Shown: positions 11,223 to 23,400 of the stretch, piece by piece
Position numbering within the stretch: the stretch's first letter is position 1
How the letters are laid out: the number at the start of each line of letters is the position of its first letter
Source of the DNA: Cryptomeria japonica
Lineage: Eukaryota > Streptophyta > Pinopsida > Cupressales > Cupressaceae
DNA length: 64,000 nt
Assembly: GCF_030272615.1 (NCBI RefSeq)
Contig: NC_081409.1
Span: 616,452,755-616,516,754, forward strand
Direction: 5' to 3'
Notes under the pieces: generated by a model
The model's input: only the letters and a program-made list of their open reading frames with translations
Databases searched by the model: none
Told to the model about the DNA's origin: nothing
Program-made: the position numbers and the translations under genes

Positions 11223-14200
11223 TGTAGTACCCCTCCTCGATCAACCTCTTTTGTATATTTTGATTTACTTCAGTGACTGTTCAGTGGAACATTATTGTAT
11301 ATGGATTCAGATGTTATGCGATGTTATTTCATGCTTTATCTGGATTTATATTGTATGATTTTATGCAGTATCTCAGTGCTTATGATTAATGTTATTTTAT
11401 GGATCATTATCATGGACTGACACTTTTCCTTTATATTGCGATGCACTATTTATATGTTGCATGTTTGCAAGTGTATTGGGAGTGAGGGGATGATTTTCCT
11501 TCACTCACTTCGGTGAGTGTGCCATGTCTGTATATATATATATATATATATATATTGGTCTATATGCACATGTGGTTCTTTGGTGCAGGAGATTGCAGGT
11601 ACTAGTACCGGGTAGGTACGGGATATTGACTCCACCTAGTTTCACAGGTTTGAGCATGCCTTTTTATATCCGATGGGAGTGGAGGAGATAGTTGTTGTAC
11701 CCTAGCTTGACCGCAGTTACACTCGTGTGAGTGTTTTCAGTCGGTTGTGTATCCTCGTCTGGTTGTTATGCGTGTCATGGTGCCTTGGGTTGGTCATTTG
11801 AGAGTCATCATTTGATCATTCTTGGTTTTGTAAGTTTCCGTTCATTTAGATGGTTATTTAATTTAAATGGATGATGCTATCTTATGTTGGCATAATTATT
11901 TAATTATTATGCCATGTGATTATTATTTTACTAAATTAATGAATTGCTAGACTAAATGGTTAAATGGCATATTTATTGTGTTTAGTTGCATTGATATATT
12001 TGTGGAAATAAATAATTGCCTAGCCATTTAAATGGAAAATGCTTATGTTGAAAGAAAGTATTTTGGAAATAGAAATTAATAAAAACTTTTTTCTTTTTTT
12101 TTTTACTTTTTCATTTTAATTGTTGGAAAAGAATTATTTTGAAAAGGAGTAAATCTGATTGTTTTTTACTTTTGAAATATTTAAATCTTATTGGTTGGAA
12201 TAACTTTTTAACCTAGAAAGTTTAGGTTAAAATGGATTTTTTCATGCTATTCTAAGGGGGAGAGAATGATTCACGGGAAGGAGAAGAAGAGAATTTTTGG
12301 ACAGGAAATTCTGGAAAATCTTCCTGGAAGAGCTGGAAAATTCAACCTGGTTTGCAAGACTGGAATTTCTTCATCTCTTTGCTTGCTAATTGCTTCAAGG
12401 TTGGAGGTTCTCTTCTTGTTTTGAATTTGTTATTTGAAATTTTCAGTTTGTTTCCTGTGTGTGGAAATTTATGCAATCTTCCTGTAGATGTTTATGGAAT
12501 GATTTGAATGGAAGAAATAGTGTTATTGTTGTTGATTTTGTGAATCTATATCATATGGTTATATTTGGGAAGGAAATGGTTCATTTCTCTTTCTATTGTG
12601 TGTTTGATCTTGAAAATCCATTTCTTGTTTTACCTCTTCTATTTGGAAAGAATGAACTAGATTTAGCTTGTTGGGTGCTTTCTAGTTTCATGTTGCATAG
12701 ATTTCGGATTCTTGTGGGACTATATTTCATCTTTTACCTTGCTGGTAAATATCCATTTGAGAAAATTGGATTTGGCATTTTGTATGTGTCTGTCATGAAA
12801 TGTTCTGAAAAATAATCATTTTCATAATAAACGATTGGGTGTATGGATTTTATGCCTTAGGAGGCATGTATTTTATGTGTTTTATTTCCTTGTCTTTCCC
12901 CACCGCGTGGCGGGCTAGTCCCACCATGCAGGACGATAGTCTCTATTGCCCGTAGGTAGCATTACTACTGGCTGGCAGTACTGCTACGTGGTATTAGTAC
13001 TATCGGTCAGTAGCTACTGCTACCGATGGTAGCAGTGCTATTGGTTGATAGTGCTTGCTACCGGTCGGCAGCAGTACTATCGACAAGTAGTACCCGTGGC
13101 CCTCGGTAGTGGCATTGCTATAGGTTGGTTTAACCCCTGCGTTACCAGGTACTTTACCAGTTCAAACTGGTTAATGCTTCAATGTTAATAAATTACATTT
13201 ATTTTAGAGCAATTTTTGGTGCTAATGAAATTTATATTTTGGAATGATTTTTTTGGTGTTAAATAAAATAAAGGTGATCTTCTTGTAAATATTTATTATG
13301 TGGTTAATAAATTTATCAATGAGAATCAAGGCATGAATTAAGAATTCAAATTGGTTAATTTGAGCATATTCTAGAAATGAATTAAAATGCCTGTTTGGAA
13401 TTTGTGTATTTATTCGGTTGAATGTTTTATGTGGATTTCATTTCTGATGGAATATTGTTTTGGAAATTGAATAATGTGACTACTGGAAAGAGTGTTTTAT
13501 TTCATTTTTTCAATCAATGATGTTGCAAGTGTATTATGTGTTGTTTTGGTATGTGGTGCAGTCGTCCTGTGGTGGCGTAATTGGTACCTTTGACCATGAG
13601 ATATATGTTGACTTCGTTGTCATAACCATCTAGTGTCTTTGCCTTATGGTTAGCCAAGAGTTAGTATGTCCTTGTTTGACCACTTGTTTCTGATAGTGGT
13701 GTTATGGCTGTCTTCTTCGCCATAGGGTCCTCAGGGAGTGACCAGGCCTGTTTAGTGTCCTTTGAGAGGGTGGCTTTCACTTGGGGGTTGCGCCCAAAGT
13801 GGTAGGCATTACGACCCAGCGAAAGTCAGATAATAACTGGTAATCTAATGAATTGATTAGGTGGGTAGTATCATAACATTAATAAAGATAATTGTACCTC
13901 GTGCATAGGTGAGTGCTAGTACAGGGCTCATAATGTTGCGAGAAGGCCTGGAATGGAAAAAAGACCACCTTATCTTCTTGAAAGGTTGGTAGGGTCCGCA
14001 TAAGACTTAGTTGGAATTGGAGGTTCGGGAGAGGTTACCAGGACAGTGAGCCAGGACCTATGGAGGTTGTACCATGGTATCCATCTTAAGCTATGTGATG
14101 ACACTCTCTCATTTAGTTCACTTGTGTATTTTTGATGTTGAGTCGCCTGGAGTTTATGGAGTCATATTGTGCTGTCATGGAGTCATATTATGTTGTCGAC

Positions 14201-14856
14201 CATGTCATGTTTATGCTTGTTTGAGGGTCTTCAACTATCTCCTAGCACGGTGGGGTGATTCCATTTTGGGAATTACATGGTCGAGTGGTAGTGCCACTTC
14301 CCATAGGATGTTCAGATTTGTACCTACATGCGAGGATTGGCTTCGTAGGTGTTCCTATGGTTCATGGCTCATGCTTCATCTCATGATTGGAGATTATTGT
14401 TATTTGGAGACCTATGTGGTCATTGTAATATTGATCTTATGTAACCTTGTATTGGTTGAGATGTAACCTTATATGTATATTGAGAAGCTATGTTTTGGAA
14501 GAACAATGTAACCCTATGTTGAGATGTTTTTTATCAGTTCCTTTATGATATTTGTAATTGATTATGGATGTGGAATTATATTGTATCCTTTCAATCTTCC
14601 AATGTTGAATCTTTATGTACTTATGGCTTCTTGTGATCATTGAGTTAATGATGCATATGTGGATTTATGGTTTTGTGGAATTGATTCTTGAAGTTAATTC
14701 TTCGTTGGTAACCTTTAGGGAATTACGGTTTAATTCTTCCGCTTGTGTTATCTTGCATGTTGTGTAAATGCACTTATTATGTTTATACTTCAAAAAAAAA
14801 ATTTGTCTCACCCTTGTTGTGGGTTATTCCTTCGGGGTTCTTGGCGGGGCATCACA
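11223..14856 (+). mobile_element. 3.6-kb solo LTR, probably Ty3/gypsy
   Basis: The segment starts tgtagtacccctcc and ends ggcggggcatcaca. It is flanked by identical 5-bp duplications, gttca, at 11218-11222 and 14857-14861. The termini (tg...ca with short imperfect inverted ends tgtagtacccc / ggggcatcaca) resemble plant gypsy LTRs. No primer site, purine tract or pol lies between the edges, so this is a solo LTR left by LTR-LTR recombination. Plus orientation is a guess from the ggcgggg...aca end. A (ta)n run sits at 11528-11553. The open frames at 12459-12815 and 14074-14466 carry no recognisable domain and are probably chance. The main alternative is a large non-autonomous element with short terminal inverted repeats. 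Confidence 0.78.
12945..13130. repeat. GC-richer cluster of short partly palindromic repeats inside the solo LTR
   Basis: Variants of a roughly 20-base phrase (ggtagcagtgctattggt, cggcagcagtactatcg, ggcagtactgctacg) recur six to eight times, in both orientations. The cluster stands out from the AT-rich surroundings. It may be an LTR enhancer-type subrepeat or a minisatellite. Confidence 0.55.
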
Positions 14857-14861
14857 GTTCA

Positions 14862-15401
14862 CATGCTAAGGAGGAAAAGTTGAAAATTGATATAATTGGC
14901 ATGGGGCAAATCCCAAGAATTGAGGTTCATAGCTCCAATAAAAAGCATTCACCTATCAATAATAATAATAATAATTTTTCTCATGCATTGAAGTGATAAA
15001 ACATGTCAAATTAAACGCTTTTAGTTTTCACATCCATATGTGAATGTAATATGCCTCTTGACATAATAACATTATAACTATTTTTATTTTATTTTATTAT
15101 TAATCAACTATTTTTGGATTAGATTGTGTGTGAAATTTTTTGCATCAACTTTTCGGATCACGCTCTATGATCCATCATCAAGATGAAAATAGAGAGCATG
15201 AGCAGACCATGGATGCTAAAAAGAGGGAGGGAGGAGGAACAAAGGTCTAGGAAGGCTAACAAGACCAATAAAAATAAAAGACATGAAGATAAAGAATATA
15301 ACAAGAAAAGAAACTTAAAAATAAAATAAAATTGTTTGAAAAAATATAATGAAAAACCAAGGAGAAGCCAAGGGACAATCCAAAAGAAAATGAAAATCTA
15401 T

Positions 15402-15402
<1 letters not shown>
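14862..15402. other. Unassigned flank between solo LTR and microsatellite
   Basis: AT-rich and non-coding, with a short (aat)n run near 14960. It becomes purine-rich (aaaagaaaa, agagggaggg) from about 15210 towards the ct repeat. No gene seen. Confidence 0.45.
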
Positions 15403-15458
<56 letters not shown>

Positions 15459-15507
15459 ATATATATATATATTCTCTTTGTTGGTTTTGTTTTATGTTTA
15501 GTTGTAG

Positions 15508-15549
<42 letters not shown>

Positions 15550-15806
15550 CTCTAAACATTAAAAAAAAAAGAGAATATATATATATGTATACTCTCTTAG
15601 TCGGTCTCATTTTATGTTTGTTTGTTGTTGTTATATATATATGTATACATATAACAATCACAACTAAAAATAAAACAAGCCAAATAAGAGAACATATATT
15701 AATATATAACTACAACTAAACATAAAACAAAACCAACAAAGAGTATATATATACTCTTTGCTGGTTTTGTTTTATATTTAGTTATGTGTGTGTGTGTGTG
15801 TGTGTG

Positions 15807-15905
<99 letters not shown>

Positions 15906-16164
15906 CTATGTATGTACACACACACATAAATATATATATATATATATTTATATGTGTGTGTGTGTGTGTACATATATGTGTATATATATATATATATGTA
16001 TATATGTGTGTGTGTGTGTATACACATATATATACACATACACATGCACATATGTGTGTGTATGTATATATGTGTATATGTGTTTATATGTATATGTATG
16101 TATATATATTTGTGTATGTGTATATGTATATATATATGTATATGCATGTATATATATGTATATC

Positions 16165-16211
<47 letters not shown>

Positions 16212-16428
16212 TATATGTACATACATATACATATACATATGTATATATACACACATACATATGTATATATACACACATACATACATACATACATATATGT
16301 ATGTATGCATGTATGTATCTATATATATATACATATATATATGTGTATATATGTGTATGTATATGTATATGTATATGTATATGTCTATGTCTATGTCTAT
16401 GTATATGTACATACACACACAAAAATAA
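15403..16428. repeat. Composite 1-kb microsatellite (ct, ta, tg, tatg units)
   Basis: (ct)n at 15403-15455; (ta)n at 15457-15470, 15509-15548 and a long run at 15811-15901; (tg)n at 15785-15805 and near 15951-15970. Mixed ta/tg/ca and (tatg)n tracts follow to about 16400. The long open frames here (up to 236 codons, in both orientations) are artefacts of stop-free dinucleotide repeats. Confidence 0.95.
15474..15786. repeat. Six alternating-orientation copies of a 35-40-bp module between ta runs
   Basis: A module reading ctctttgttggttttgtttt...gttgtagttata occurs at 15474-15512 (+), 15591-15634 (+, diverged), 15752-15786 (+), 15548-15576 (-, diverged), 15651-15692 (-, diverged) and 15706-15745 (-). 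The first and 15706-15745 are exact reverse complements over about 38 bases. Each module borders a ta or tg run, so the block can fold into several hairpins. Confidence 0.8.
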
Positions 16429-16640
16429 AGCAACAAGGATGAGAAGAAGAATAAAAACAAAGACACAAAAAGAAGAACCAACCAAAGCCAACAAATAAAA
16501 TAAGAGGAGACAACAACTAAGAAATGAAGAAGAGTATAAAGAAGAAAGAGCAACAAAAGAGAAGAGAGGGAAGACCAAAGAAGCAAGACAACCAATGGGG
16601 ACAAATGAAGGGGGAGAGAGAAGACCCACTAGGAGAGAAG

Positions 16641-17095
16641 TCAAGAATGAAGAAGCTGGCCAGAGCAAATGTTTGAGAGAAAAGGCTGCCAAGAAAGACT
16701 AAGACCCCACTCCTCATCTTGATTAAGGTTGGAAGCATGGTTATTGATTTCAATGGCTTCCTTGAGCTTGCACTTGAAAAAGTTATCTTCCTTACACAAG
16801 ATTTGGGTGTTTTCCAAATAGATGTGGTGCTTGGTGGAAGAAGAATGCTCTGTTAAGGCTGATTTGGAAATATGCTCAAGCCTAATATTAGCACTGTGCT
16901 CTTTGATTCTAGTGGCAAAAGATTGGCTCGTTTCACCAATGTAAGGGGTGTCACATGAACAAACTATCTTTTCGACTCCAGAGTCCAGAAGGATGTCTCT
17001 AGAGTCTTTCAAGGTAGGCATCAGGTCCCTCAAGGTAGAAGCGGGCTTGAAGGCACATTGAAAACCTCTTTTTAAGAGGATCTTAGAGATTTATT
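16641..17095 (-). pseudogene. Penelope-like retroelement fragment: GIY-YIG endonuclease domain
   Basis: The minus-strand reading runs from about 17095 (FQCAFKPASTLRDL) into a 130-codon frame ending at 16641. It shows the C-terminal part of a Penelope-like element: a GVEKIVCSC segment (normally GVYKIPC), CDTPYIGET with an intact YIG, the TRIKEH stretch holding the usual catalytic arginine, then ALTEHSSSTKHH and KEAIEINNH. Known Penelope elements carry this GIY-YIG nuclease after an RT domain and cut the target for priming. Here the RT is missing and sequence upstream of 17095 is AT-rich, so the fragment is truncated at its 5' end, as is common for target-primed elements. The GIY tyrosine appears changed to glutamate, arguing against activity. 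Purine-rich sequence (16429-16640) and the microsatellite follow its 3' end. The alternative, a stand-alone GIY-YIG gene, is unlikely given the linker motif. Confidence 0.85.
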
Positions 17096-17722
17096 ATTAT
17101 ATTATTGTAATTACTAAAATATTATATTATTATTTTTGAATTATTCATAATATTATATTACTATTAGTATTTTAATATTACAATAACTAAAATATTATTT
17201 TTTTATATTAAAAAACAACAAAACTAGGGTGCTGGCCCTTTACATAAACAACCCACTAACAACATTAACAATAAACATACTAATAGAAACATACTTTTAT
17301 TAAATCAAAACAACTTAAAAGTCTTAGCAATAGTAATAAAACAATATTGAGTCTTAGAAATAGCAGAGAAAAATAAAATCCTTGAACTAGAACTAGACAA
17401 ATCACAACTACTTGAGCACATTGCTCTAGTCTTCTATAAGGAACTTAAGAAGTTCCTTGTAATTTCCTTCAGTGTTAGCATCCTTGCTAAGGACCTTTTT
17501 CTTCATGAGACACATGGAGGTAGCTGAGTTGTGCATGATTCATAGGCTGAATTTAGAGACAGTAACAATTTTTTGTTCAATCTCTAGCACCTTCTTTTTT
17601 AGGACTTCCAACTCCTCCATTGTGGTTCTGCAAATGACGCAGTTACACACGATGTCACCTTTGTTGTCCACCTCCTTTGGCATCACTTCCTAGTTCAAGT
17701 CCAAATCTTCATTTTTTCCGCT
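17096..17722. other. AT-rich join and probable downstream part of the minus-strand pseudogene
   Basis: 17096-17215 is attattatt-type sequence. From 17216 the minus strand may continue the pseudogene described at 17723-18654. The reading ahead of 17690 (VCNCVICRTTMEELEVLKKK) looks like a short cysteine pair followed by a coiled coil, broken by stops. The open frame 17472-17693 (+) has no motif. Confidence 0.4.
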
Positions 17723-18654
17723 CTATTCAAAGACCTCACTGGTAGATGTAGCTAAACTTTCATCTTTCCATGTACCATCCTCCAGATCTTCCTTATTGTT
17801 TGTCACTTCCTCACTTCCAGTAGTGTCCTCAGATTCTTCCTCACAACCCACCAAATTATGCTCACCAAATTTTCCCATCAAGTACCCAACCAACCAGTTG
17901 GAGCATCTACAATTGTCACTTCCCCTCTTGCTCACATCCTCCTCAGACTCCATTTCCACCTCATTGTAATCCTTTATTTTTTTTTCAGACCTCGTAGAAT
18001 CAAGAATGGTAGCCATAGGGAGCTAGTTAGAGCTTGAGGCATCAGGAGAAATAATTAAGGTCAATTCTTAAGGAGGACAAAGAGCAAGGTGAAAACTATA
18101 AAGGCAAAAAATTAGGCCCTAACGAAGAGGTATAGGTTTTTGAGCTTGATTTCTAGCCAATTCTAAAGCATCAAGCACAAAGCTTTCAAGGGAGGTTAGC
18201 AAGAACAAAGGAAGAGAAAGCAGATCATGGTTTCAAAGGTGATTCAATAGAGGAAAATGATACTAATAGTATAACTTAAACCTACCTTCTAGGATAAATA
18301 ACTTCATTATCATTACACACCTGGTGCCAAGGCTCCGACAACTCAACCTATGCAAAACCCCGTGCAACTTCATCGACTCCTCCTTTTTCCTAAATAATTG
18401 TGATAGGGTCTCATTATCTATCACATGGGTTTGCTTCTTCCATTTTCTACCCCTATTTGAAAGACCTGTAACAACAAAAATGACTTCTTCATTTATTTCA
18501 AATGAAACAACCTCCCACAGTAACGCTCCTATCAACCCAAGACTTAGCAAATTGAATTGATATATTTTCATCATAACCATGGATAAAATAAACAATATTC
18601 TCTTGTTAAAAACATTTCAAACCACTTGATCATTTTTGAATTTAGCGTAAATAC
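17723..18654 (-). pseudogene. Unrecognised transposon-type protein, part downstream of the copia-1 insertion
   Basis: Read on the minus strand from 18654, the frame gives NIYAKFKNDQVV then, after a stop, a 110-codon run at 18595-18263 with VSFEINEEVIFVVTGL and IDNETLSQLFRKKEE. It goes on with few stops through GRFKLYY, YHFPLLNHL and LTSLES, then an acidic stretch starting MATILDSTRSEKK (18016-17723). The upstream end of the same frame continues at 34197 beyond copia 1, joining across the aatac/aatat duplication (TMGEDEVRIEL | NIYA). I recall similar hypothetical proteins annotated in plant genomes as transposon-derived, but I cannot name a family. The FEINEEVI..VTGL segment faintly resembles YKITKEAIRAITIL in the second frame of E3 (39361). 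Not functional. Confidence 0.5.
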
Positions 18655-20342
18655 TGTTGGCATTTGGAATAACTAATATAGATACATGTGATGCAATTGA
18701 AGACTGGTGACTGCATCGATAAAGGATAGAAGTCTATTTGTGATGAAGAGATTGAGATTATATGAATAGATGACATGATCAGTTATTTGTGTTGTCATTG
18801 ATGGTAACTAATGTCAACTAATGTTCCTGATGTTTTTTTTGGTCATCATAGTGATTTGGTTTACTGGAAGATAGGGTTTACTGGTAGAGAACTAAAGTCT
18901 GTGAAATAGGATTTTAACTGGTAAAGCAAAGTTGTTTTGATTGGATCTGATGATTGGTGATGATTGGTGATTTGTAGTTTTGATGGTGAGCTTGTATCAT
19001 GAAAATATGTATCTGACTGGAACCAAAACTTGTGAAGATTACTGGAAGGCATGTTTCAAATTTTTGATGAAGTTTTGCTAAGGTTTTAGTAGGGTTTAAG
19101 ACCGATGAAGAAATCATCAAACTGGTAATGATTTTTCTTATGACAATGATTGACGACAAGTCTAAATGAAGTTGGTTACACGACACAACCCGCGTGAAAT
19201 ATTTTATTATTGTTTTGGCACAATTCAAGGAATAATTTCTTGGGAATCAACAAAATGCTTGGTAGAGTGTTTTGAGGGTTTGACTTTGGTATAGATCTGA
19301 TTTTCATGATGGGATACAATCAACCAACGGTTGATATTGTATTGTAATTTGTTGTATATCAATCTATGATGATCTCTTATGATTCGAATTGTAAATTCAA
19401 GATGTAATTAGGGTTTTGCATTCAATCTAGTTGAGATGGCTATTTAGGATGACACAGTTGATGTTTATTGTGTCTGTGGTCTTAGAGAATGTGTTAAGCC
19501 ATCCAAGTGAAGTGTGAGATCTTCCTGAGAGTTGAAAAGTGTTGTGTATAACTGGATCTGAACAAGCAAGTAGAGAAATGCAAGTAAACATATCATTTTC
19601 TTACTGTTATTCCCTAATAGTTGTAGCAAGTTAAATCCCTTAATCGGATAGGTTCTAACAAGCCTTAAACATTTAAGTCCCCTAACAGGGAAGATCTCAA
19701 AAGAGTGTTAAATCCTCTCATGAGTTTGATCCTAATAGATCATCAAGCTCCTAACTGGTCTGCAAGGCAAATCCCCTAACCGGGTGACTCCTAACAAGGT
19801 CTCCTCCTAACTGGGTGTATTGTAAGCTAATAATAGGGCTAATATCCTAACAGGGTGCACTTCAAAAGAGTACAAATATTTGTGGGTGCCAAATCCCACC
19901 ATGGTTTTTCCCTATTTGGGTTTCCATGTCAAAAACTTATGGTTTTCATGTGTGGAATGTTTTTCATGTGATGTTCTTGTTTATGTTTCATTTCATGCAT
20001 TATTTATGAGACACCGGTTATGATGTTTTATTAGAAGTTTATCAGAGTTTACCGGTACTGATAGGGAGTTTTTTGAGAGATTTTTTGATCTAATTGATAA
20101 GGTCAATGAGTTGGTAAATGATCAAGTTTATATGATTTCTTTGGTGTTGAAAGTATTGATAGTTGATTAATGTGTTAGGCAAAATTGATAAAGAGATTAT
20201 TAGATCTGATTAAAGAAGTTGAGATATTTGTTAAATGGTTTTAGATCTGATATAAGTTTGATTTTGGGTTTAAAGTTTCAATTGGTCTTAATACTGATTC
20301 ACCCCCCCTCTCAGTATTAATTGGATCCTCATAGGATTAAAA
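18655..20342 (+). repeat. 5' LTR of copia 1
   Basis: Begins tgttggcatttgg and ends ggattaaaa, where the 3' LTR has ggattaaca; the terminal ca has mutated here. It holds the motif attcaccccccctctcagt at about 20297-20315, shared with the other copia LTRs. A block of cctaacagggt-type phrases (19610-19860) lies in its 3' third. Confidence 0.92.
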
Positions 20343-20343
20343 A

Positions 20344-20355
20344 TTGGTATCCGAG
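20344..20355 (+). other. Primer-binding site of copia 1 (iMet-type, one change)
   Basis: tggtatccgagc, one base away from the common plant iMet primer site tggtatcagagc. It starts one base after the LTR. Confidence 0.85.
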
Positions 20356-20416
20356 CTTTGGTCCTGTGTGTGCAGAAAGCCTAACCACTTGAGGAAACGA
20401 TTTTGAGGAAGTCAAG

Positions 20417-23400
20417 ATGATGAAGAAAGAGGGTCCTAAGTTCAACAAGGATAAATACAAGATCTAGAAAGATAGAATGAAGATCTACATCAAAGGTCTT
20501 GGTGCACAATATTGGAAGCAAGTTGAAACAACATATGTTGCTCCTACCACTACTCCCTTGACACTGGATGAACTTAGAGAGCAACAAGATAACATGCAAG
20601 CCCTTGAAGCTATTGTAAGTACTTTATCTGATTAAGAATATATTGATGTTCAAGGATTGGAAACTGTAGGTGAGGTTTGGAAAAAGTTAGAGACAATCTA
20701 TGGAGGAGATAAGCATGTTCAAAGAGCCAAAGAGGAAAGCTTGAGAGGAAAGTTCGATGACATGAGAATGATTGAAGGAGAGAATATTGCACAGTATGGT
20801 CAGATAATCAAAGAAGTTGTTGGTAGCATAAAGAGTGTTAGAGGCAAAATAGAAGATGATACACTAGTAAGTAAAATGCTCAGAACTCTTCAACCTCAGT
20901 ATGCTATAAGAGTATCGGCAATCCAAGAACTTAGATCTATTTCAAAGGATAAGGTAACTATTGATTCACTGATTGGTAAGCTTACAACTTTTGAGTTAAA
21001 TAGTTTTGACAATAGTGTGACAAAATCTATTGAATCTGCCTTTAAAGATTCTTTTACTATTTTATCTGCTAGAAAAGGAAAATATATATGTTAAAATCAT
21101 GAGTGCAGGGCAAGTCATTGAAGTAAATGGGGAAATGAAGACAATGGAGATCAAGTGATCGAACTTGAGGCACTGTTAGCAAAGAGATTTCCAAGAGGCA
21201 CTGGTAAGTGTAAAGGAAAGATACCTTTGAAGTGTTTCTCTTGTAGTAAAATTAGTCATATTGCTGCTAACTTCCCTAACATCGATAAGAAAGAAAAGTT
21301 TAGAAGATTCAAAGGAAATGGAAAGAAACATTGTTATGTTGCAGTAGATGAAGGTGTGACCGATGAGGAGTTAGAAGAAGAAGATGACAATGAAGAAATT
21401 ATGTTTGTAGCCGTGAAGGAGGAACTGTCTAATGAAAAGGCACTAGTATCTCATATAGAGAATAGTGATGAATGGATTATAGATAGTGGTTGCTCATACC
21501 ACATGACTAGAGATAAAATTAAGTTCATAACCCTTAATGAATTTGATGGAGGTGTTGTTAGATTTGAAAATAACTCTCCTTGCATAGTGAAAGGTAAAGG
21601 TTCAATCTCTCTAAATGGGAAGAGTAATGTTGATGATATGTTTTGGGTTGATGGTCTTAAGAATAATCTTTTAAGTGTTGGTCAGCTCAATGATAAAGGT
21701 TATTTGCTTGAGTTTAAGAGTGGAGTCTGTAGAATTACTGGAGGTAATGGTGAACTGATTGCTACCGAGAAGCAAACTAGAGGTAACTTATTCCATTTGA
21801 ATAGTAATATTAATAATTGTATGGTTGCAAGAATGGAATATAGTTGATTATGGCATAAAAGATGTTGTCATGTTAATTTTGATAATTTGGTTAAGATAAG
21901 CAAGTCAAGTGTTGTAAGAGAATTACCCCAACTTGCCATACCAGATAGTGTGATATGCAAAGATTGTCAAATCGGTAAGATGACCTCTATTTCTTTCAAG
22001 AGAAAGAATTGTATTTTTGAGAATGTTTTAGATTTGGTACATATTGATCTATGTGGCTCTATGAGAACAAAGAGTTATTATGGTGATAGGTATTTCATGA
22101 TCTTCACCGATAACTATTCTAAAATGATGTGGGTAACATTTTTAAGAGAGAAATCATAAGCATTTAATAAATTTAAATCATTTAAAGCTCTGGTTGAGAA
22201 GGAAGCTGGTAAGAACTTGAAGTGTTTAAGATTGGACCAAGGAGGTGAATTCACATCTGATCAATTTGTTAAGTATTTTGATGAATAGGGTATAAAGAGG
22301 TAGATGTCTGCTCCAAGGGTACCACAATAGAATAGCATAGCAAAAAGGATGAATAGAACAATAGTTGAAGCTGCAAGAACCATGTTATTGCAGGGTAATG
22401 TATCCAAAATGTTTTGGAGAGAAGTGGTCAGTACTGTTGTTTACACTCTAAACCGGGTACTGATAAAGAGAGGTAACAATAAGACATCTTATAAGCTATG
22501 GTGTGGAAAAAATCCTTGTGTAAGTTATCTTAAAATTTTTGGAAGTCAATATTTTATTAAGAGAGATAACTACACTGAGAAATTTGATGCAAAATCTGAT
22601 GAGGGAATTTTTCTTGGTTACTCTTCTAAGAGTAAGGCATATAAATGTTATAATAAGAGAAATAAGAAAATTGTTGAAAATGCTAATGTAAAAGTTGATG
22701 ATCAATCTGACAAGTCTAAAGGTACAAGCAGATTAGAACCTGAGAAGGATGATAATGAGGAAAAGTTTGTGGTCATTGAACTAGAGACAAAAAATAATGA
22801 AGAACCAGCAAATGCAGAATTGGATGCTTAACCGGTAAGTGATGACAATGAGGAAGAAGATGAAGAACCTGATGAAGAAGATGTAGAACTGACACAAACA
22901 ATACCTATATATGTTAGACTAAACCATTCATAAGAGCAGATAATTGGTGATAAGAATGCAGGTGTGCAAAGCAAGAGAAAGATCTGAGAGAACTCATGTT
23001 TGATATCTACAATAGAACCCAAGACATTTAAGGAAGCACTAAAGGATGATGATTGGGTGGATGCAATGAATGAAGAATTGGATCAAATTGAGAAGAATCA
23101 GACATGGTCACTTGTTCCTAGACCAAAGGATAAGAATTTAATTGGAACAAAATGGGTCTTTAGGAATAAATTGGACAAAGAAGGAAGAATTGTAAGAAAC
23201 AAGTCAAGGTTAGTCTGCAAAGGGTGTGCTCAAGAGGAAGGTGGGGATTATGGTCAAACATTTGCACCTATTGCTAGATTAAAAGGAGTAAGGATGCTAC
23301 TGCCATTTGCTACATATAAGGGATTCAAAGTTTACCAAATGGATGTCAAGTCAGCCTTTCTAAATGGGATTCTAGAAGAAGAAGTATACATTGAACAGCC

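Noticed and set aside
12459-14466. Open frames of 118 and 130 codons as possible host genes
   Set aside because: They lie inside a solo LTR bounded by a target duplication and show no domain.
15788-16692. Open frames of 120-236 codons on both strands in and beside the microsatellite
   Set aside because: They consist of Tyr/Ile/Val/Cys/His repeats from stop-free ta/tg/ca tracts, in several frames and orientations at once.
17723-18016. Acidic 97-codon frame as a separate small gene
   Set aside because: It follows the degenerate frame upstream on the same strand and is better read as its acidic tail.
19610-19870. Repeated cctaacagggtg phrases as a possible CRISPR-like or regulatory array
   Set aside because: Irregular spacing, variable units, and present in the LTRs of both copia 1 and copia 2; a feature of these LTRs.
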